The notes under the pieces are model-generated. The model was given only the letters and a program-made list of their open reading frames with translations, ran no database searches and had not been told where the DNA came from. 64,000 nt of DNA, from contig DAOUCA010000164.1 of NCBI GenBank assembly GCA_034432375.1, positions 62,001 to 126,000 on the forward strand, given 5' to 3'. Made by a program: the position numbers and the translations under genes. Shown piece after piece: positions 1 through 8,235 of the stretch (position 1 is the first letter of the stretch; each line of letters begins with the position of its first letter). This DNA is from JAHBVH01 sp034432375. GTDB taxonomy: Bacteria; Chloroflexota; Anaerolineae; Caldilineales; Caldilineaceae.

Positions 1-1199
1 GTCAACGGGCTACCGGCCAGCGGCAACCGAGCGCAGACCCGAAAGCCGCCGTCGGGACGGGGTCCGGCTTCGACCGCACCGCCCAAGGCAGTCGCCCGCT
101 CTTGCATCCCGAGAATGCCCTGTCCGTACTCGATTCCGTGCTCGATTCCGTGCTCGATTCCGTGCTCGATGCCGTTGCGGGCTGCTTCACTGCCGGCCGC
201 GTTATCAATCCGCAGCGTGAGTTCTTGCGCGCTACGGGTCACGTGGACGCATGACGCGCTCTGCCCCGAGTGGCGCATGACGTTGGTCAATGCTTCCTGG
301 ATGATGCGAAACGCGGCCAAATCAACGCTGGCCGGCAGATCATCGAGATCACCCGCAATTTCTGTCTGCACTTGCAAGCCAGCCTCGGCCGCGCGAGCGA
401 CGAGATCGCCCAGAGTGGCGAGCCCTGGCGATGGCGTCCGCGGGGCTTCTTCATGGCCCTGGCGCAGCAGATCCAGCACCGAACGCAGCTCACGCAACGC
501 TTCCTTGCTAACATCTTTGATCACCGTGAGCGCGACCCGCGCTTGTTCCGGCTGCTTGTCCATCAGATGGAGGGCAACGCCAGCCTGCACGCTGATCAGT
601 GAAATGTTGTGGCCGAGCACATCGTGCAGATCACGCGCGATCCGCAGCCGTTCCTCACCGGCACGACGGCGCGCTTCCTCTTCGCGAGTACGTTGCAGCC
701 GTTGCTGGCGGATATGCGCGATCTCGGTGATGGTTGCACCAACGAGTAGCCACCCAGCCAGCCCAAAGAGCTCCGTGGAGGTAGGTGCAGGTTGATTGCC
801 AACAACGTACGGCATCCAAGGAAACAACACAAAGTCCGCCGCAAGGACTGCCCATACGACCAGCCTGCGCCCCTGCCTCATCGCTGTAATGTAAGCAATG
901 ATCATGATCAGGAAGTTTGGTCCCTTTGGGTAGTCCAAGAGCAAGTAGAGCAGGGTGATGCCCATGGCGACAATGAGCACCCCACCGGGATAGCGGCGGC
1001 GAAAAATCAGCGCGACCGCGCCCGCGGCCAGCAAAGCCAGCGCGACCGCATCAAGCGCGCGACGGTCTGGCTGGTGCTGCCCCACAAAGTACGTGCCGCC
1101 GATCGCGATCGCCCCAACGAGCAGGGCCAAAGCCACATCGGCATGCCAAGGGCGATGCTGAGTCCATTGGGGGATGGGTTGCTTTCCGTCAATTTTCAT
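1..1199 (-). CDS. NarL-type sensor histidine kinase, partial at 3' end
   Basis: Translated by hand from an ATG at 1199-1197; the frame stays open to the window edge, so the last few residues are missing. About 130 N-terminal residues hold several hydrophobic membrane segments with no obvious sensor domain. A HisKA_3 phosphoacceptor box follows (RIARDLHDVLGHNISL, His in DLHD), then an N-box (FRIIQEALTNVMRHSG) and a G-box (GQGILGMQERA). The family autophosphorylates this His and passes phosphate to a LuxR/NarL response regulator, whose gene would lie beyond the left edge. Oddity: four GIEH units just before the G-box come from a 12-bp tandem repeat. Clear as a kinase; its signal is unknown. Confidence 0.93.
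   Translation of the reverse strand, partial: MKIDGKQPIPQWTQHRPWHADVALALLVGAIAIGGTYFVGQHQPDRRALDAVALALLAAGAVALIFRRRYPGGVLIVAMGITLLYLLLDYPKGPNFLIMIIAYITAMRQGRRLVVWAVLAADFVLFPWMPYVVGNQPAPTSTELFGLAGWLLVGATITEIAHIRQQRLQRTREEEARRRAGEERLRIARDLHDVLGHNISLISVQAGVALHLMDKQPEQARVALTVIKDVSKEALRELRSVLDLLRQGHEEAPRTPSPGLATLGDLVARAAEAGLQVQTEIAGDLDDLPASVDLAAFRIIQEALTNVMRHSGQSASCVHVTRSAQELTLRIDNAAGSEAARNGIEHGIEHGIEHGIEYGQGILGMQERATALGGAVEAGPRPDGGFRVCARLPLAGSPL
126..173. repeat. 12-bp tandem repeat, four units, inside the kinase ATPase domain
   Basis: Four near-identical 12-base units read in frame on the minus strand as Gly-Ile-Glu-His/Tyr. They lengthen the ATP-lid stretch just before the GxG motif, so copy number could change by slippage without a frameshift. 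Confidence 0.9.
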
Positions 1200-1530
1200 G
1201 ATAACACCGTCAACTTCTGCATGGGGATGTGTCTGTTTGTCTTCGGCAAAGCAAACCCCAATATTGCTATTAAGCAAAGCGCCTAGAAATGGGTGCTGAT
1301 TACCCCGTATAGTATAAAGTAACGGCAAGCCATTTGCATACTACGCTGGGAGTATTCGAAGGCGGATTTTCGCGGTCTGTTATACTGCGTTTAGAATGAG
1401 AAGCGGAGTTAGCGATTTCTATGATAGCAGCACTCCGTCAACGAATGAAAACGCTCATCCACAACTTACGCCAGAAAAACTGGGGCCACTAGTCGCGCAA
1501 CTGACACATGTCACTATTGTTAACAGGTTG

Positions 1531-1635
1531 TGTCCAAGTAGATCAGCGACGGCTCAGAAAATAATAACCGCTGTCTAGATTATTTTCACCTGCTTTGGAT
1601 TGCGGGTAGTGGCAGCCTGCTTTCTCTGCTATAAT
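1531..1635 (+). repeat. Promoter-bearing 105-bp repeat, copy 1
   Basis: This stretch matches 2465-2569 along its whole length (shared blocks include TGTCCAAG, AACCGCTGTC, AGATTATTTT and CTCTGCTATAAT). Each copy ends in a TATAAT box about 55-60 bp upstream of a small toxin/antitoxin-like gene. The rest of the 1200-1691 gap holds no convincing gene; one 60-codon frame at 1396-1578 has no ribosome site or recognisable sequence. Confidence 0.75.
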
Positions 1636-1691
1636 GGAACAATGATGTTCGAGCGAAGCAAGCGCGTCTCAGCAGGCAAGGAGATACCGAG

Positions 1692-1991
1692 ATGACCGTC
1701 CAAGAAACCGTTCAACAACTTCAACATACACCCCTGAGCTACCGGATTCAGGTAATTGAATTGTTGGTACAATCCCTCAAAGAGGAAATCACCCAAAGTG
1801 CATCCGCCCAGACAGTGCGGGAGCCCTTTCGTGTGCAGTCCGTTGACCTCGGTGCAGATGTTTCTGTTGACCGCAACGAAATGGATGGCGACAGAGGTGT
1901 TTGCACCTGTGGGATGGACACAAAAGGTAGGAGATCAACCAATGGCAGCCCCGCAACTTCAACTTCCAGCATCCCTCCAAAAATTAATTGA
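1692..1991 (+). CDS. Small antitoxin-like protein, probably with a damaged 3' end
   Basis: Starts at an ATG with an AAGGAG box nine bases upstream. The first 40 residues (MTVQETVQQLQHTPLSYRIQ, then a leucine-rich helix ending in SLKEE) resemble short type II antitoxin or addiction-module proteins that begin with such a helix. A later segment ending VDRNEMDGDRG resembles the usual C-terminus of these proteins. Reading then continues into low-complexity sequence and overlaps the next gene by 50 bases, so the original stop may have been lost. No matching toxin of a standard family follows; the neighbour is a SUKH protein. Function is a guess. Confidence 0.5.
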   Translation: MTVQETVQQLQHTPLSYRIQVIELLVQSLKEEITQSASAQTVREPFRVQSVDLGADVSVDRNEMDGDRGVCTCGMDTKGRRSTNGSPATSTSSIPPKIN

Positions 1992-2415
1992 CTCGGCGGT
2001 GTGGCCAGTTGCAGCGAATAGCGTTGTGCGACAGGAGTTGAATACGCTTCTTGGTCTTCAGGCAGCACGCAAACTTTCGCCCATTGACGATAAAATCATT
2101 CTGATGCCGCCACCGTTCCACACAATTGCCGATGAGGTGGCTGGCGGGAATTCCTTCTGGACAGATTTTTTAACCAATGTTGGCGCAATCGACTATGCCA
2201 AAGCGCTCATTGTTGCAGATTTTGGCATGGGCACCGATTCCCCGATCATCCTCTATTATGACACGCCAGAACCCTCTGTCCTGTATTTACACTGGTCAGG
2301 CGGTGGCAGCATTCCGCTAAAGCATACATGGGTTCGTACCCATCCATCATTTGATGCATTTGCCAAAGATGTAGAACTATCGACGACGCTCATCCACAAT
2401 CTACATCAGCAATAG
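1942..2415 (+). CDS. SMI1/KNR4 (SUKH) family protein
   Basis: 157 residues. The start ATG has a GGAG box about ten bases upstream. The middle (LIVADFGMGTDSPIILYY) and the segment with a Trp-Val followed by a Phe-Asp-Ala-Phe motif are typical of SUKH proteins, which often act as immunity proteins against polymorphic toxins or as general protein-interaction folds. It overlaps the antitoxin-like gene upstream. No toxin with a recognisable nuclease or deaminase domain is adjacent, so it may be an orphan immunity gene. The family call rests on pattern only. Confidence 0.6.
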   Translation: MAAPQLQLPASLQKLIDSAVWPVAANSVVRQELNTLLGLQAARKLSPIDDKIILMPPPFHTIADEVAGGNSFWTDFLTNVGAIDYAKALIVADFGMGTDSPIILYYDTPEPSVLYLHWSGGGSIPLKHTWVRTHPSFDAFAKDVELSTTLIHNLHQQ

Positions 2416-2464
2416 TGGCTCCACAGGTAGCGCATGGCCTTAATGGTCCGCAGATAGCACTATC

Positions 2465-2569
2465 TGTCCAAGCAGACCAACGCTAACTCAGAAAACGCTA
2501 ACCGCTGTCCAGATTATTTTTATCCCCTTTGGATTATGGGTAGTCACAGCCTGCGTTCTCTGCTATAAT
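2465..2569 (+). repeat. Promoter-bearing 105-bp repeat, copy 2
   Basis: Second copy of the 1531-1635 repeat, ending in TATAAT at 2564-2569. It lies 57 bp upstream of the truncated nucleotidyltransferase start, so the two small genes appear to have acquired related promoters. Confidence 0.75.
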
Positions 2570-2626
2570 AGCAAAGATTCAGTGACAAAACTGGCGGGCA
2601 AGCAAGCCACAGAGGGGAGGCCTACG

Positions 2627-2824
2627 ATGTTAACGAGAGAGACCATTATCCATCAGCTACAAGAGAGCTACCCCTATCTTACAGGCGAATATGGCGTAGA
2701 AGGTATCGGTCTATTTGGCTCCTTTGCACGTGGCACCGCTGATGAAACCAGCGATGTTGATGTGGTGGTAGAGCTTGCGGAGCCGGATCTATGTCTGTTT
2801 CTACCGCTCCGCACTGACCTTTGA
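2627..2824 (+). pseudogene. Truncated MNT-type nucleotidyltransferase (toxin-antitoxin type)
   Basis: The ATG at 2627 follows GGGGAGG. Residues 25-45 carry the nucleotidyltransferase signature: GLFGSFARG, then SDVDVVVEL with the two metal-binding Asp residues. The family runs on for about 30-40 residues after this, ending in a VDVVTPKSL-like strand. Here the frame stops after LPLRTDL. A different frame just downstream reads LTFDVTPKS, which looks like the displaced end of the domain, so a frameshift or small deletion is likely. MNT proteins are usually antitoxin partners of HEPN toxins and AMPylate them; no HEPN gene follows here. Confidence 0.7.
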
Positions 2825-2908
2825 TGTAACGCCCAAGTCATAGACACGCTATTGCCGCCCCAATGACTGCACCTCCTCCCACTTTTACCAAACAAGGAAA
2901 CCCAGCCA

Positions 2909-4000
2909 ATGCCAACCACCAACCAAACACCCCCGCCCGTCCGCATGGCCATCGCCGGGATGAGCCACGGCCATGTCAACTGGATCCTGCGCTCGTTGCA
3001 GCGCGATAATCTGCAAATCGTCGGCTTTTGGGAGTCGAACCGGGCGCTGGCCGAACGCTATGCCGCGCAATATAATTTTTCGTTGGATCTCGTCTACGCC
3101 GATCTGGCGGCGATGCTCGACACCACGGAGCCCGAAGCAGTCTGTGCCTTTGGCTCGATCTATGAGCATCTGCAAGTTGTCGAAGCCGCGGCACCGCGCG
3201 GGATTCATGTCATGGTCGAAAAGCCGCTGGCGGTCAACCTGGAACACGCCGAGCGGATGGCGACGCTGGCGCGCACCCATAACATTCATCTGCTCACCAA
3301 TTTTGAAACGACCTGGTATGCGAGCACCTATGAAGCCTATCGCCTGGCGGTGACGGAGGAGAGCTTGGGCCCGATCCGCAAGGTGGTGGTGCATGATGGC
3401 CACTGGGGCCCACAAGAGATCGGCTGCAACGCCGAGTTTCTGGCGTGGCTGACCGATCCAGTGCTCAACGGCGGCGGCGCGCTGGTCGACTTTGGCTGTT
3501 ATGGGGCCAATCTGATGACGTGGCTGATGGACGGGGCCGAGCCGTTGACGGTGACTGCAGTGCTGCAAACGCTCAAGCCGGCGATCTATCCCAACGTGGA
3601 TGACGATGCCACGATTATCCTGACCTATCCAGGGGCACAGGTGATTATTCAAGGGTCGTGGAATTGGCCGGTGGGGCGCAAGGATATGGAGATTTATGGC
3701 GCGGATGGCTATCTGGTGGCGGTCGATGCGTTGACCATACGGCAGCGCATGCGTGGCGAAGCTGCCGAAACGACGCGTACCCTGCCACCCGCGCCCGATC
3801 AGATTCGGGATCCCTTCAATTATCTGGCGGCGGTGGTACGGGGCGCGGAAACCGTGACGCCGGGCAATCTTTGGTCGCTGGAAAACGCGTTGACCACGGT
3901 GCGGATTCTGGACGCGGCGCGTCAATCGGCGAGTGAGGGGCGGACGGTGCAGCTAACGCAGGAGCAGGCGTTGCCTTACACCACTAAAACTGCCTTTTGA
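2909..4000 (+). CDS. Gfo/Idh/MocA family oxidoreductase
   Basis: 363 residues, the usual length for the family. N-terminal Rossmann fold (VRMAIAGMSHGHVNW, a variant of GxGxxG) followed by the MVEKPLAVN motif at about residues 100-110, which supplies the conserved Lys of the EKP motif. The C-terminal half is the alpha/beta domain that binds sugar or polyol substrate. The family uses NAD(P) to oxidise or reduce sugars and cyclitols; the substrate cannot be read from sequence. An AAGGAAA box precedes the ATG. The end overlaps convergently with hicB by 25 bp. Confidence 0.88.
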   Translation: MPTTNQTPPPVRMAIAGMSHGHVNWILRSLQRDNLQIVGFWESNRALAERYAAQYNFSLDLVYADLAAMLDTTEPEAVCAFGSIYEHLQVVEAAAPRGIHVMVEKPLAVNLEHAERMATLARTHNIHLLTNFETTWYASTYEAYRLAVTEESLGPIRKVVVHDGHWGPQEIGCNAEFLAWLTDPVLNGGGALVDFGCYGANLMTWLMDGAEPLTVTAVLQTLKPAIYPNVDDDATIILTYPGAQVIIQGSWNWPVGRKDMEIYGADGYLVAVDALTIRQRMRGEAAETTRTLPPAPDQIRDPFNYLAAVVRGAETVTPGNLWSLENALTTVRILDAARQSASEGRTVQLTQEQALPYTTKTAF

Positions 4001-4311
4001 ATTTGCTCCTGTGTCCAAGCGTTCAAACTTTTGCCTTGCGCCTCCGCTACTGCAGCCGCACGCGCATGAAGTGCAGGATCAATCCGTAACATTACTTTGC
4101 CGGAGTATGGTTTTTGCGGCTTGCGCCCCAATCGCTCGCAACTTTCGAGGTAGTCGTCAACCGTTTCGGCAAAAGCGTTACGTAACTCGTCAACCGATTC
4201 TCCATGGAAACCAACGATATCCCGAATGCCGGCGATATGACCGACGAAACAGCCATCTTCTTCACTATAATCAATCCGAGCGGCGTAGCCTTGATACGTC
4301 ATCATGTTCAT
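3976..4311 (-). CDS. hicB: HicB-type antitoxin
   Basis: 111 residues from the ATG at 4311, chosen over an upstream in-frame start because AGGA sits just ahead and the upstream residues overlap hicA. The N-terminal HicB fold contains EEDGCFVGHIAGI and GFHGESVDELRNAFAE. The C-terminal part (KVMLRIDPALHARAAAVAEA) is a ribbon-helix-helix DNA-binding segment. HicB neutralises the HicA mRNA interferase and represses the operon. It lies 19 bp downstream of hicA, the usual toxin-first order. Confidence 0.88.
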   Translation of the reverse strand: MNMMTYQGYAARIDYSEEDGCFVGHIAGIRDIVGFHGESVDELRNAFAETVDDYLESCERLGRKPQKPYSGKVMLRIDPALHARAAAVAEAQGKSLNAWTQEQIQKAVLVV

Positions 4312-4330
4312 GGTCTGATTCCTGCCTGCA

Positions 4331-4561
4331 TCAAAAATCGCGTGCATCCCGCACCTGATAGGGCTTGGCTTCTTTGTGCGGATGCGGCCAGTGAAACGTG
4401 GCAATCACGCCACCGGGTTCAAAGCGTACACGTGAGCCGCGACCTTCAATCACCTGTGCGCCGAGCGCCACAAACAAGGCCTCAATCTGACGCCAAGCTA
4501 AATTATTGGGCGATGGGGTAGCAAAGATGGCCAATAGGGTGCGGCGATGCGTCGTGTTCAT
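4331..4561 (-). CDS. hicA: HicA-type mRNA interferase toxin
   Basis: 76 residues from the ATG at 4561. The double-stranded-RNA-binding-like fold of HicA is recognisable: a helix that reads ALFVALGAQVIEGRGSRVRF, then the strand with the family His (ATFHWPHPHKEAKPYQVRD). HicA cleaves mRNA and is held inactive by HicB. The usual GSHxxF element is replaced by GSRVRF here, but the HPHPxKE-type segment is intact, so activity seems possible. Confidence 0.85.
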   Translation of the reverse strand: MNTTHRRTLLAIFATPSPNNLAWRQIEALFVALGAQVIEGRGSRVRFEPGGVIATFHWPHPHKEAKPYQVRDARDF

Positions 4562-4631
4562 AACAATATGATAGCAAATTATGTAAGCCAAGAGAAGTTG
4601 CGTTTGTTTGGCCTATTTGCACCGGTATGGG

Positions 4632-5546
4632 CTAGCCGCTCCGGCGATACGCGGCCGGCGGCATCCCTACTTCACGCTTGAAGGCCTTACGGAAGGCCGC
4701 TTCCGAGGCATAGCCGAGGGCATCGGCAATCGTCGCCACACTAACCTCATTCTTCAACAGCCGCGTCGCCCGCAACATGCGCCAACGCGTGAGGTAGGAG
4801 AGCGGCGGCTCACCCACCAATGCGCTGAAGCGAGCAGAGAAGGCCGAGCGCGAGAGCGCCACGGTCGCCGCCAATTCGTTGACGGTCCACGGGTGGGCCG
4901 GCGATTGATGAATTAACCCTAATGCGGCGCTAATGGAGCTGTCGCGCAGCGCCCCCACCCAGCCCACCGACCCTTCCGCCTGTTGGTCGATCCAGAGCCG
5001 AATCAATTGAATAAAGAGCAATTCGGTCAAACGTCGGAGCATCACATCCGTACCGGGGCGCGCGGTGGCTGACTCTCGCGCAATTAACTGCACGATTGCC
5101 GCCAGACCCGGCTCCACCTGCCCGTTAACCCCAGAAACATGGATCAGCGTCGGCAACGCGTGTAGTAAGGAAAAATCCTGGGGATGTTCAAAGTGAAACG
5201 CGCCGCAGAGCAGCAGCAGTTTGGCCTCCGCGCCGGGCAGATCGGCAATATGTGGCCGCCGCTGTGGGCTGTAGTCCAGTTGGACCAAACGGGTGAGCGG
5301 CGACCGCGGATCATCGCAGAGCAGATGCGGATGACCGGTGGGAAAGAGCACGACGTCACCATCCTGAAGCTGGATCACTGCTGTTTCGCCTGCAACCTGT
5401 AAATAAGCAACGCCATCGCTAACAACATGAAACACGCTGTCTGGGCTGGCCGCAAACTCATAACGCCAGGGTGGCACCAACTCCCGCCGCGAGGAGAGCC
5501 ACCCCTTTAGTTCCAGCGTATTTAACACATCGGTCAACACATCCAT
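4632..5546 (-). CDS. AraC family transcriptional regulator with N-terminal cupin
   Basis: 304 residues. Residues 10-170 form the Cupin_6 ligand domain seen in AraC proteins such as those controlling oxidoreductases (FPTGHPHLLCDD, then a conserved LLLCGAFHFEHP). Two C-terminal HTH_18 motifs follow: WTVNELAATVALSRSAFSAR and VATIADALGYASEAAFRKAF. It diverges from the SRPBCC gene at 5801, with inverted repeats in between that could be its site. The ligand is unknown. Confidence 0.92.
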   Translation of the reverse strand: MDVLTDVLNTLELKGWLSSRRELVPPWRYEFAASPDSVFHVVSDGVAYLQVAGETAVIQLQDGDVVLFPTGHPHLLCDDPRSPLTRLVQLDYSPQRRPHIADLPGAEAKLLLLCGAFHFEHPQDFSLLHALPTLIHVSGVNGQVEPGLAAIVQLIARESATARPGTDVMLRRLTELLFIQLIRLWIDQQAEGSVGWVGALRDSSISAALGLIHQSPAHPWTVNELAATVALSRSAFSARFSALVGEPPLSYLTRWRMLRATRLLKNEVSVATIADALGYASEAAFRKAFKREVGMPPAAYRRSG

Positions 5547-5580
5547 CGCACACTCCTATTTGGACGATCAGACATAGATT

Positions 5581-5649
5581 CAGGACATTATGGCATAGAT
5601 CGCCCCACGTAACAACTCTATAATAGAGCCAGAAAGAACAAATGTCCTA
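5581..5649. promoter_or_regulatory. Inverted AGGACATT half-sites around a TATAAT box, divergent control region
   Basis: In the 254-bp gap between the AraC gene and the SRPBCC gene, AGGACATT at about 5582-5589 is mirrored by AATGTCCT at about 5641-5648. A TATAAT lies between them at 5619-5624. This spacing suits an AraC-type regulator, but binding is only inferred. Confidence 0.35.
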
Positions 5650-5800
5650 AATTGACTGAAGATATTTGCAGATACGGTTGGCGCATTCAACAATGGCGCG
5701 CAGCTGAGCTTCTCAAAAGGGGCGCGGCTCTGGCTTCGGCAAGCGCAGCCGCTACCTGTCGAACTTGTCAACCCTATCCTTGACAAACGAGGAGTACAAC

Positions 5801-6274
5801 ATGGAACAAAGTTACACGACAGCCTTTACCGTCGACCAAACACCGGCAGAAGTCTTTGCCGCCATCAATCATGTGCGTGGCTGGTGGTCACAAGCGATTG
5901 AAGGAGAGACGGATCTGCTTGGCGCGACCTTCAACTACCACTACGGAGAGATGCACCATTGCACAATTAAGATCACCGACTTTGTGGCTGGCAAGAAAGT
6001 GTGTTGGCACGTTGTGGAGAACTACTTTGCCTTTACCAAGGACAAAAGTGAGTGGACCGGTACCGACATTGTCTTTGATATTAGCAAGCAGGGTGACAAA
6101 ACTGAAGTTCAGTTTATGCACGTGGGGCTCGTGCCAACCGATGAGTGCTACAATGTTTGCGCAAATGGTTGGGGCACATCTATTAGCGGTAGTCTGCTTA
6201 GCCTGATCACCACCGGCACAGGGCAGCCAAACGTCGAGGAAGCGATCAGTGTGCGCGAACGGGCGCTTAGCTAG
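5801..6274 (+). CDS. SRPBCC (AHSA1-like) domain protein
   Basis: 157 residues from the ATG at 5801, which has GAGGAG seven bases upstream; an earlier in-frame start at 5765 lacks one. The opening (YTTAFTVDQTPAEVFAAINH then VRGWW) and the strand with GTDIVFDIS are typical of START-like SRPBCC proteins related to Aha1. These bind hydrophobic ligands or act as cyclases or stress proteins. It is divergent from an AraC regulator that may control it. Confidence 0.82.
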   Translation: MEQSYTTAFTVDQTPAEVFAAINHVRGWWSQAIEGETDLLGATFNYHYGEMHHCTIKITDFVAGKKVCWHVVENYFAFTKDKSEWTGTDIVFDISKQGDKTEVQFMHVGLVPTDECYNVCANGWGTSISGSLLSLITTGTGQPNVEEAISVRERALS

Positions 6275-6398
6275 TTCCTGTTGCGAAACAGAGTAAGGTT
6301 CACGCTAAGGCGCAAAGCTCGCCAAGGGCTTCTCTGGATTTTCTTTGCGGGCTTTGCGCCTTAGCGTGAGAGTTTTGCGTTTCGCAATGGAAACTAGC
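6270..6398. repeat. MITE-like inverted-repeat element
   Basis: Outer arms of about 20 bp (GCTAGTTCC..TTGCGAAAC at 6270-6289 and its near reverse complement at 6379-6398) enclose a second perfect stem, CACGCTAAGGCGCAAAGC with its complement at about 6351-6368. The left end overlaps the stop of the SRPBCC gene. It may double as a terminator. Confidence 0.65.
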
Positions 6399-6429
6399 TA
6401 GACGATTCAAAAGCAGCTATGGGGAGAAG

Positions 6430-7221
6430 ATGACAACAATGGAGAACTTACCAGGGGTAGTGTCGCAGGAGGCGTGGTTCGCCGCACGTCGGGAACTGCT
6501 GGCGAAGGAAAAGGAACTGACTCGGCTCCGTGACCGGGTCAACGCCGACCGCCGTCGGTTGCCGATGGTCCGCGTCGATAAGCCGTATCGGTTCGAAGGC
6601 CCGGATGGCATGGTGAGCCTGCTCGACTTGTTCGAGGGGCGGCCACAGTTAGTGATGCACCACTTTATGTTTGGCCCGGATTGGGATCAGGCTTGCTCAA
6701 GCTGCTCCTCCGCCGCCGATGGCATCGGCAAGTTGCGGCAGTTGCATGTGCGCAACACCACGCTGGTAGCCGTGTCGCGTGCACCGTATGCGAAACTCGC
6801 TGCGTTTCGCGAGCGCATGGGCTGGTCGTTTCCTTGGTACTCGTCATCTGGCAGCGACTTCAACTACGATTTCCATGCCACCCTTGATGACCGGGTTGCC
6901 CCGGTGCTGCTCCACTTTCGCACCGAAGCCGAGCTTGCCGAGGCTGGAACACCGTGGACGGGGGGACCGTGGACCGAGGAGATGCGTGGCTCGGAACTAC
7001 CGGGCATCAGCGCCTTCCTGCGGGTCGGCGACGAAGTCTACCATACCTACGCCACGTACGGCCGCGGCATTGAACTGTTCCACAATGGCTACCCATACCT
7101 CGACCTCACTGCCCTCGGCCGTCAGGAGGCGTGGGAGGAACCGCAAGACCGTGCAGTGCCCCTTGGCCTACAGGTCGGCGGTCCCAACCTGCGCCTCCCC
7201 GACGAATATGATGAGGAGTAA
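6430..7221 (+). CDS. DUF899 family thioredoxin-like protein
   Basis: 263 residues, close to the family norm. DUF899 proteins have a thioredoxin-like fold with an altered active site. Typical segments here are EAWFAARRELLAKEKELTRL, VRVDKPYRFEGPDG, LVMHHFMFGPDWDQACSSCS and FPWYSSSGSDFNYDFH. The biochemical role of the family is not established. A GGGGAGA box precedes the ATG. It stands alone with repeats upstream. Confidence 0.88.
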   Translation: MTTMENLPGVVSQEAWFAARRELLAKEKELTRLRDRVNADRRRLPMVRVDKPYRFEGPDGMVSLLDLFEGRPQLVMHHFMFGPDWDQACSSCSSAADGIGKLRQLHVRNTTLVAVSRAPYAKLAAFRERMGWSFPWYSSSGSDFNYDFHATLDDRVAPVLLHFRTEAELAEAGTPWTGGPWTEEMRGSELPGISAFLRVGDEVYHTYATYGRGIELFHNGYPYLDLTALGRQEAWEEPQDRAVPLGLQVGGPNLRLPDEYDEE

Positions 7222-7305
7222 TGCCGAAGTCGGCCTTCCGCCCAATTTTTTGATACACTGTCATTTCCCAAATCTTTCAACGATGTGAGCAAGGAGAAAC
7301 CGATC

Positions 7306-7785
7306 ATGAGTCAACGCACTGAAGAATTAGTCGAACGCTTTACCACGGCCAACGAGGAGCTGATTCTTTATATTGAAAGCTGTTCGGAAGCGGAATTGGA
7401 TTGCGTAACCACCGGTGAAGGGTGGCCGGTGCGCGTTGCAGCCCATCACCTCGCAGTTTCGCATGAACCGGTGGCTGGCTTGGCCCAACTGGTCGCCACT
7501 GGTCAACCACTTCCAGAATTGACGCTAGAGCTCTTTCACCACGGCAATGCACAGCACGCCGCCGAGCACGCAACGGTGAGCAAGCAAGTGATCATCGATA
7601 AGCTAAAGAGCAGCGGATCCCACGCACGTGAAACCATAAGCGAGTTGCCTGATGAAGCATTGGATCGCTCAGCTTACTTTTCCCTCATCAACGGGGACAT
7701 CAGCGCGCAAGGCATCATTGAAAACATCTTGATCGGCCACGTGATCGACCACCTGGGAAGCATCAAGGCCGCGGTCGGCAAGTAA
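7306..7785 (+). CDS. DinB-like / maleylpyruvate-isomerase-type protein
   Basis: 159 residues from the ATG at 7306, which follows AAGGAG; seven extra residues upstream are less likely. A four-helix-bundle pattern with His residues in helices (VRVAAHHLAVSHEP, and IGHVIDHLGSIK at the end) fits the DinB superfamily, members of which use a three-His metal site in thiol-dependent transfer or isomerisation. Substrate unknown. Confidence 0.75.
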   Translation: MSQRTEELVERFTTANEELILYIESCSEAELDCVTTGEGWPVRVAAHHLAVSHEPVAGLAQLVATGQPLPELTLELFHHGNAQHAAEHATVSKQVIIDKLKSSGSHARETISELPDEALDRSAYFSLINGDISAQGIIENILIGHVIDHLGSIKAAVGK

Positions 7786-7830
7786 GATCGTTGCGAGAAA
7801 AAATAAATCCTTCATCCTCTAGGTACGCAG

Positions 7831-7899
7831 CGGAGGCTGAGCGGGTGCCCGCTGGGCGCGAAGCCGTAGCCGCTTTGGCTTCGACAAGCTCAGCCTCCG
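7831..7899. repeat. Palindromic repeat with CGGAGGCTGAG arms
   Basis: CGGAGGCTGAG and CTCAGCCTCCG bracket a loop containing further complementary GAAGCC/GGCTTC blocks. The same sequence recurs at 21040-21096, so this is a dispersed repeat, possibly also a terminator for the DinB-like gene. Confidence 0.7.
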
Positions 7900-7950
7900 T
7901 TTTCTAGAAACTTTCTGCATTTCACTTGGGCCACTGAAAAATTTAAATTG

Positions 7951-8040
7951 TCCACGAAGACACACGAAGGTTGCGCTTTTCCTTCGTGTGTCTTCGTGTG
8001 TCTTCGTGTGTCTTCGTGTGTCTTCGTGTGTCTTCGTGGA
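7951..8040. repeat. Decamer tandem repeat TCTTCGTGTG with inverted partner
   Basis: Six tandem units of a 10-bp motif occupy 7981-8040, and the reverse complement of the first-plus-last unit lies at 7951-7970. The rest of the 7786-8235 gap holds only the palindrome at 7831 and a TATAAT at 8144-8149 that probably drives the MOSC gene. Confidence 0.9.
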
Positions 8041-8143
8041 TAATTATTTTCTTTGAATGGCCTTATTGGTTCGCACAAACAGCCGTGTAACGCATTGATT
8101 TCAGCGCGCTATCTGGTGGCCATCTAGCGCCGCGGTTTTGTGG

Positions 8144-8149
8144 TATAAT
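8144..8149 (+). promoter_or_regulatory. Likely -10 box for the MOSC gene
   Basis: A perfect TATAAT 86 bp upstream of the MOSC start. No good -35 hexamer is visible at 16-18 bp, so activity is uncertain. Confidence 0.35.
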
Positions 8150-8235
8150 CTCTCTGATAAAATCATCCAATGGCGGGTAACCATTTAACCCGTCACTTTG
8201 AGGAAAATTGAATTGTCACGAGAGAGAGGCGACAG

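Noticed and set aside
115..795. Long plus-strand frame over the histidine kinase
   Set aside because: It is the complement of the kinase gene, is rich in Arg, Ser and Cys, and has no recognisable domain. The minus-strand kinase reading is clear.
1396..1578. 60-codon frame in the first gap
   Set aside because: No ribosome site, no hydrophobic or helical pattern; overlaps the promoter repeat.
2885..3925. 346-residue minus-strand frame opposite the Gfo/Idh/MocA gene
   Set aside because: Rich in His, Arg and Gln with no known motif; a shadow of the GC-rich plus-strand gene.
7981..8040. Possible CRISPR array
   Set aside because: The units are only 10 bp and directly adjacent with no spacers.
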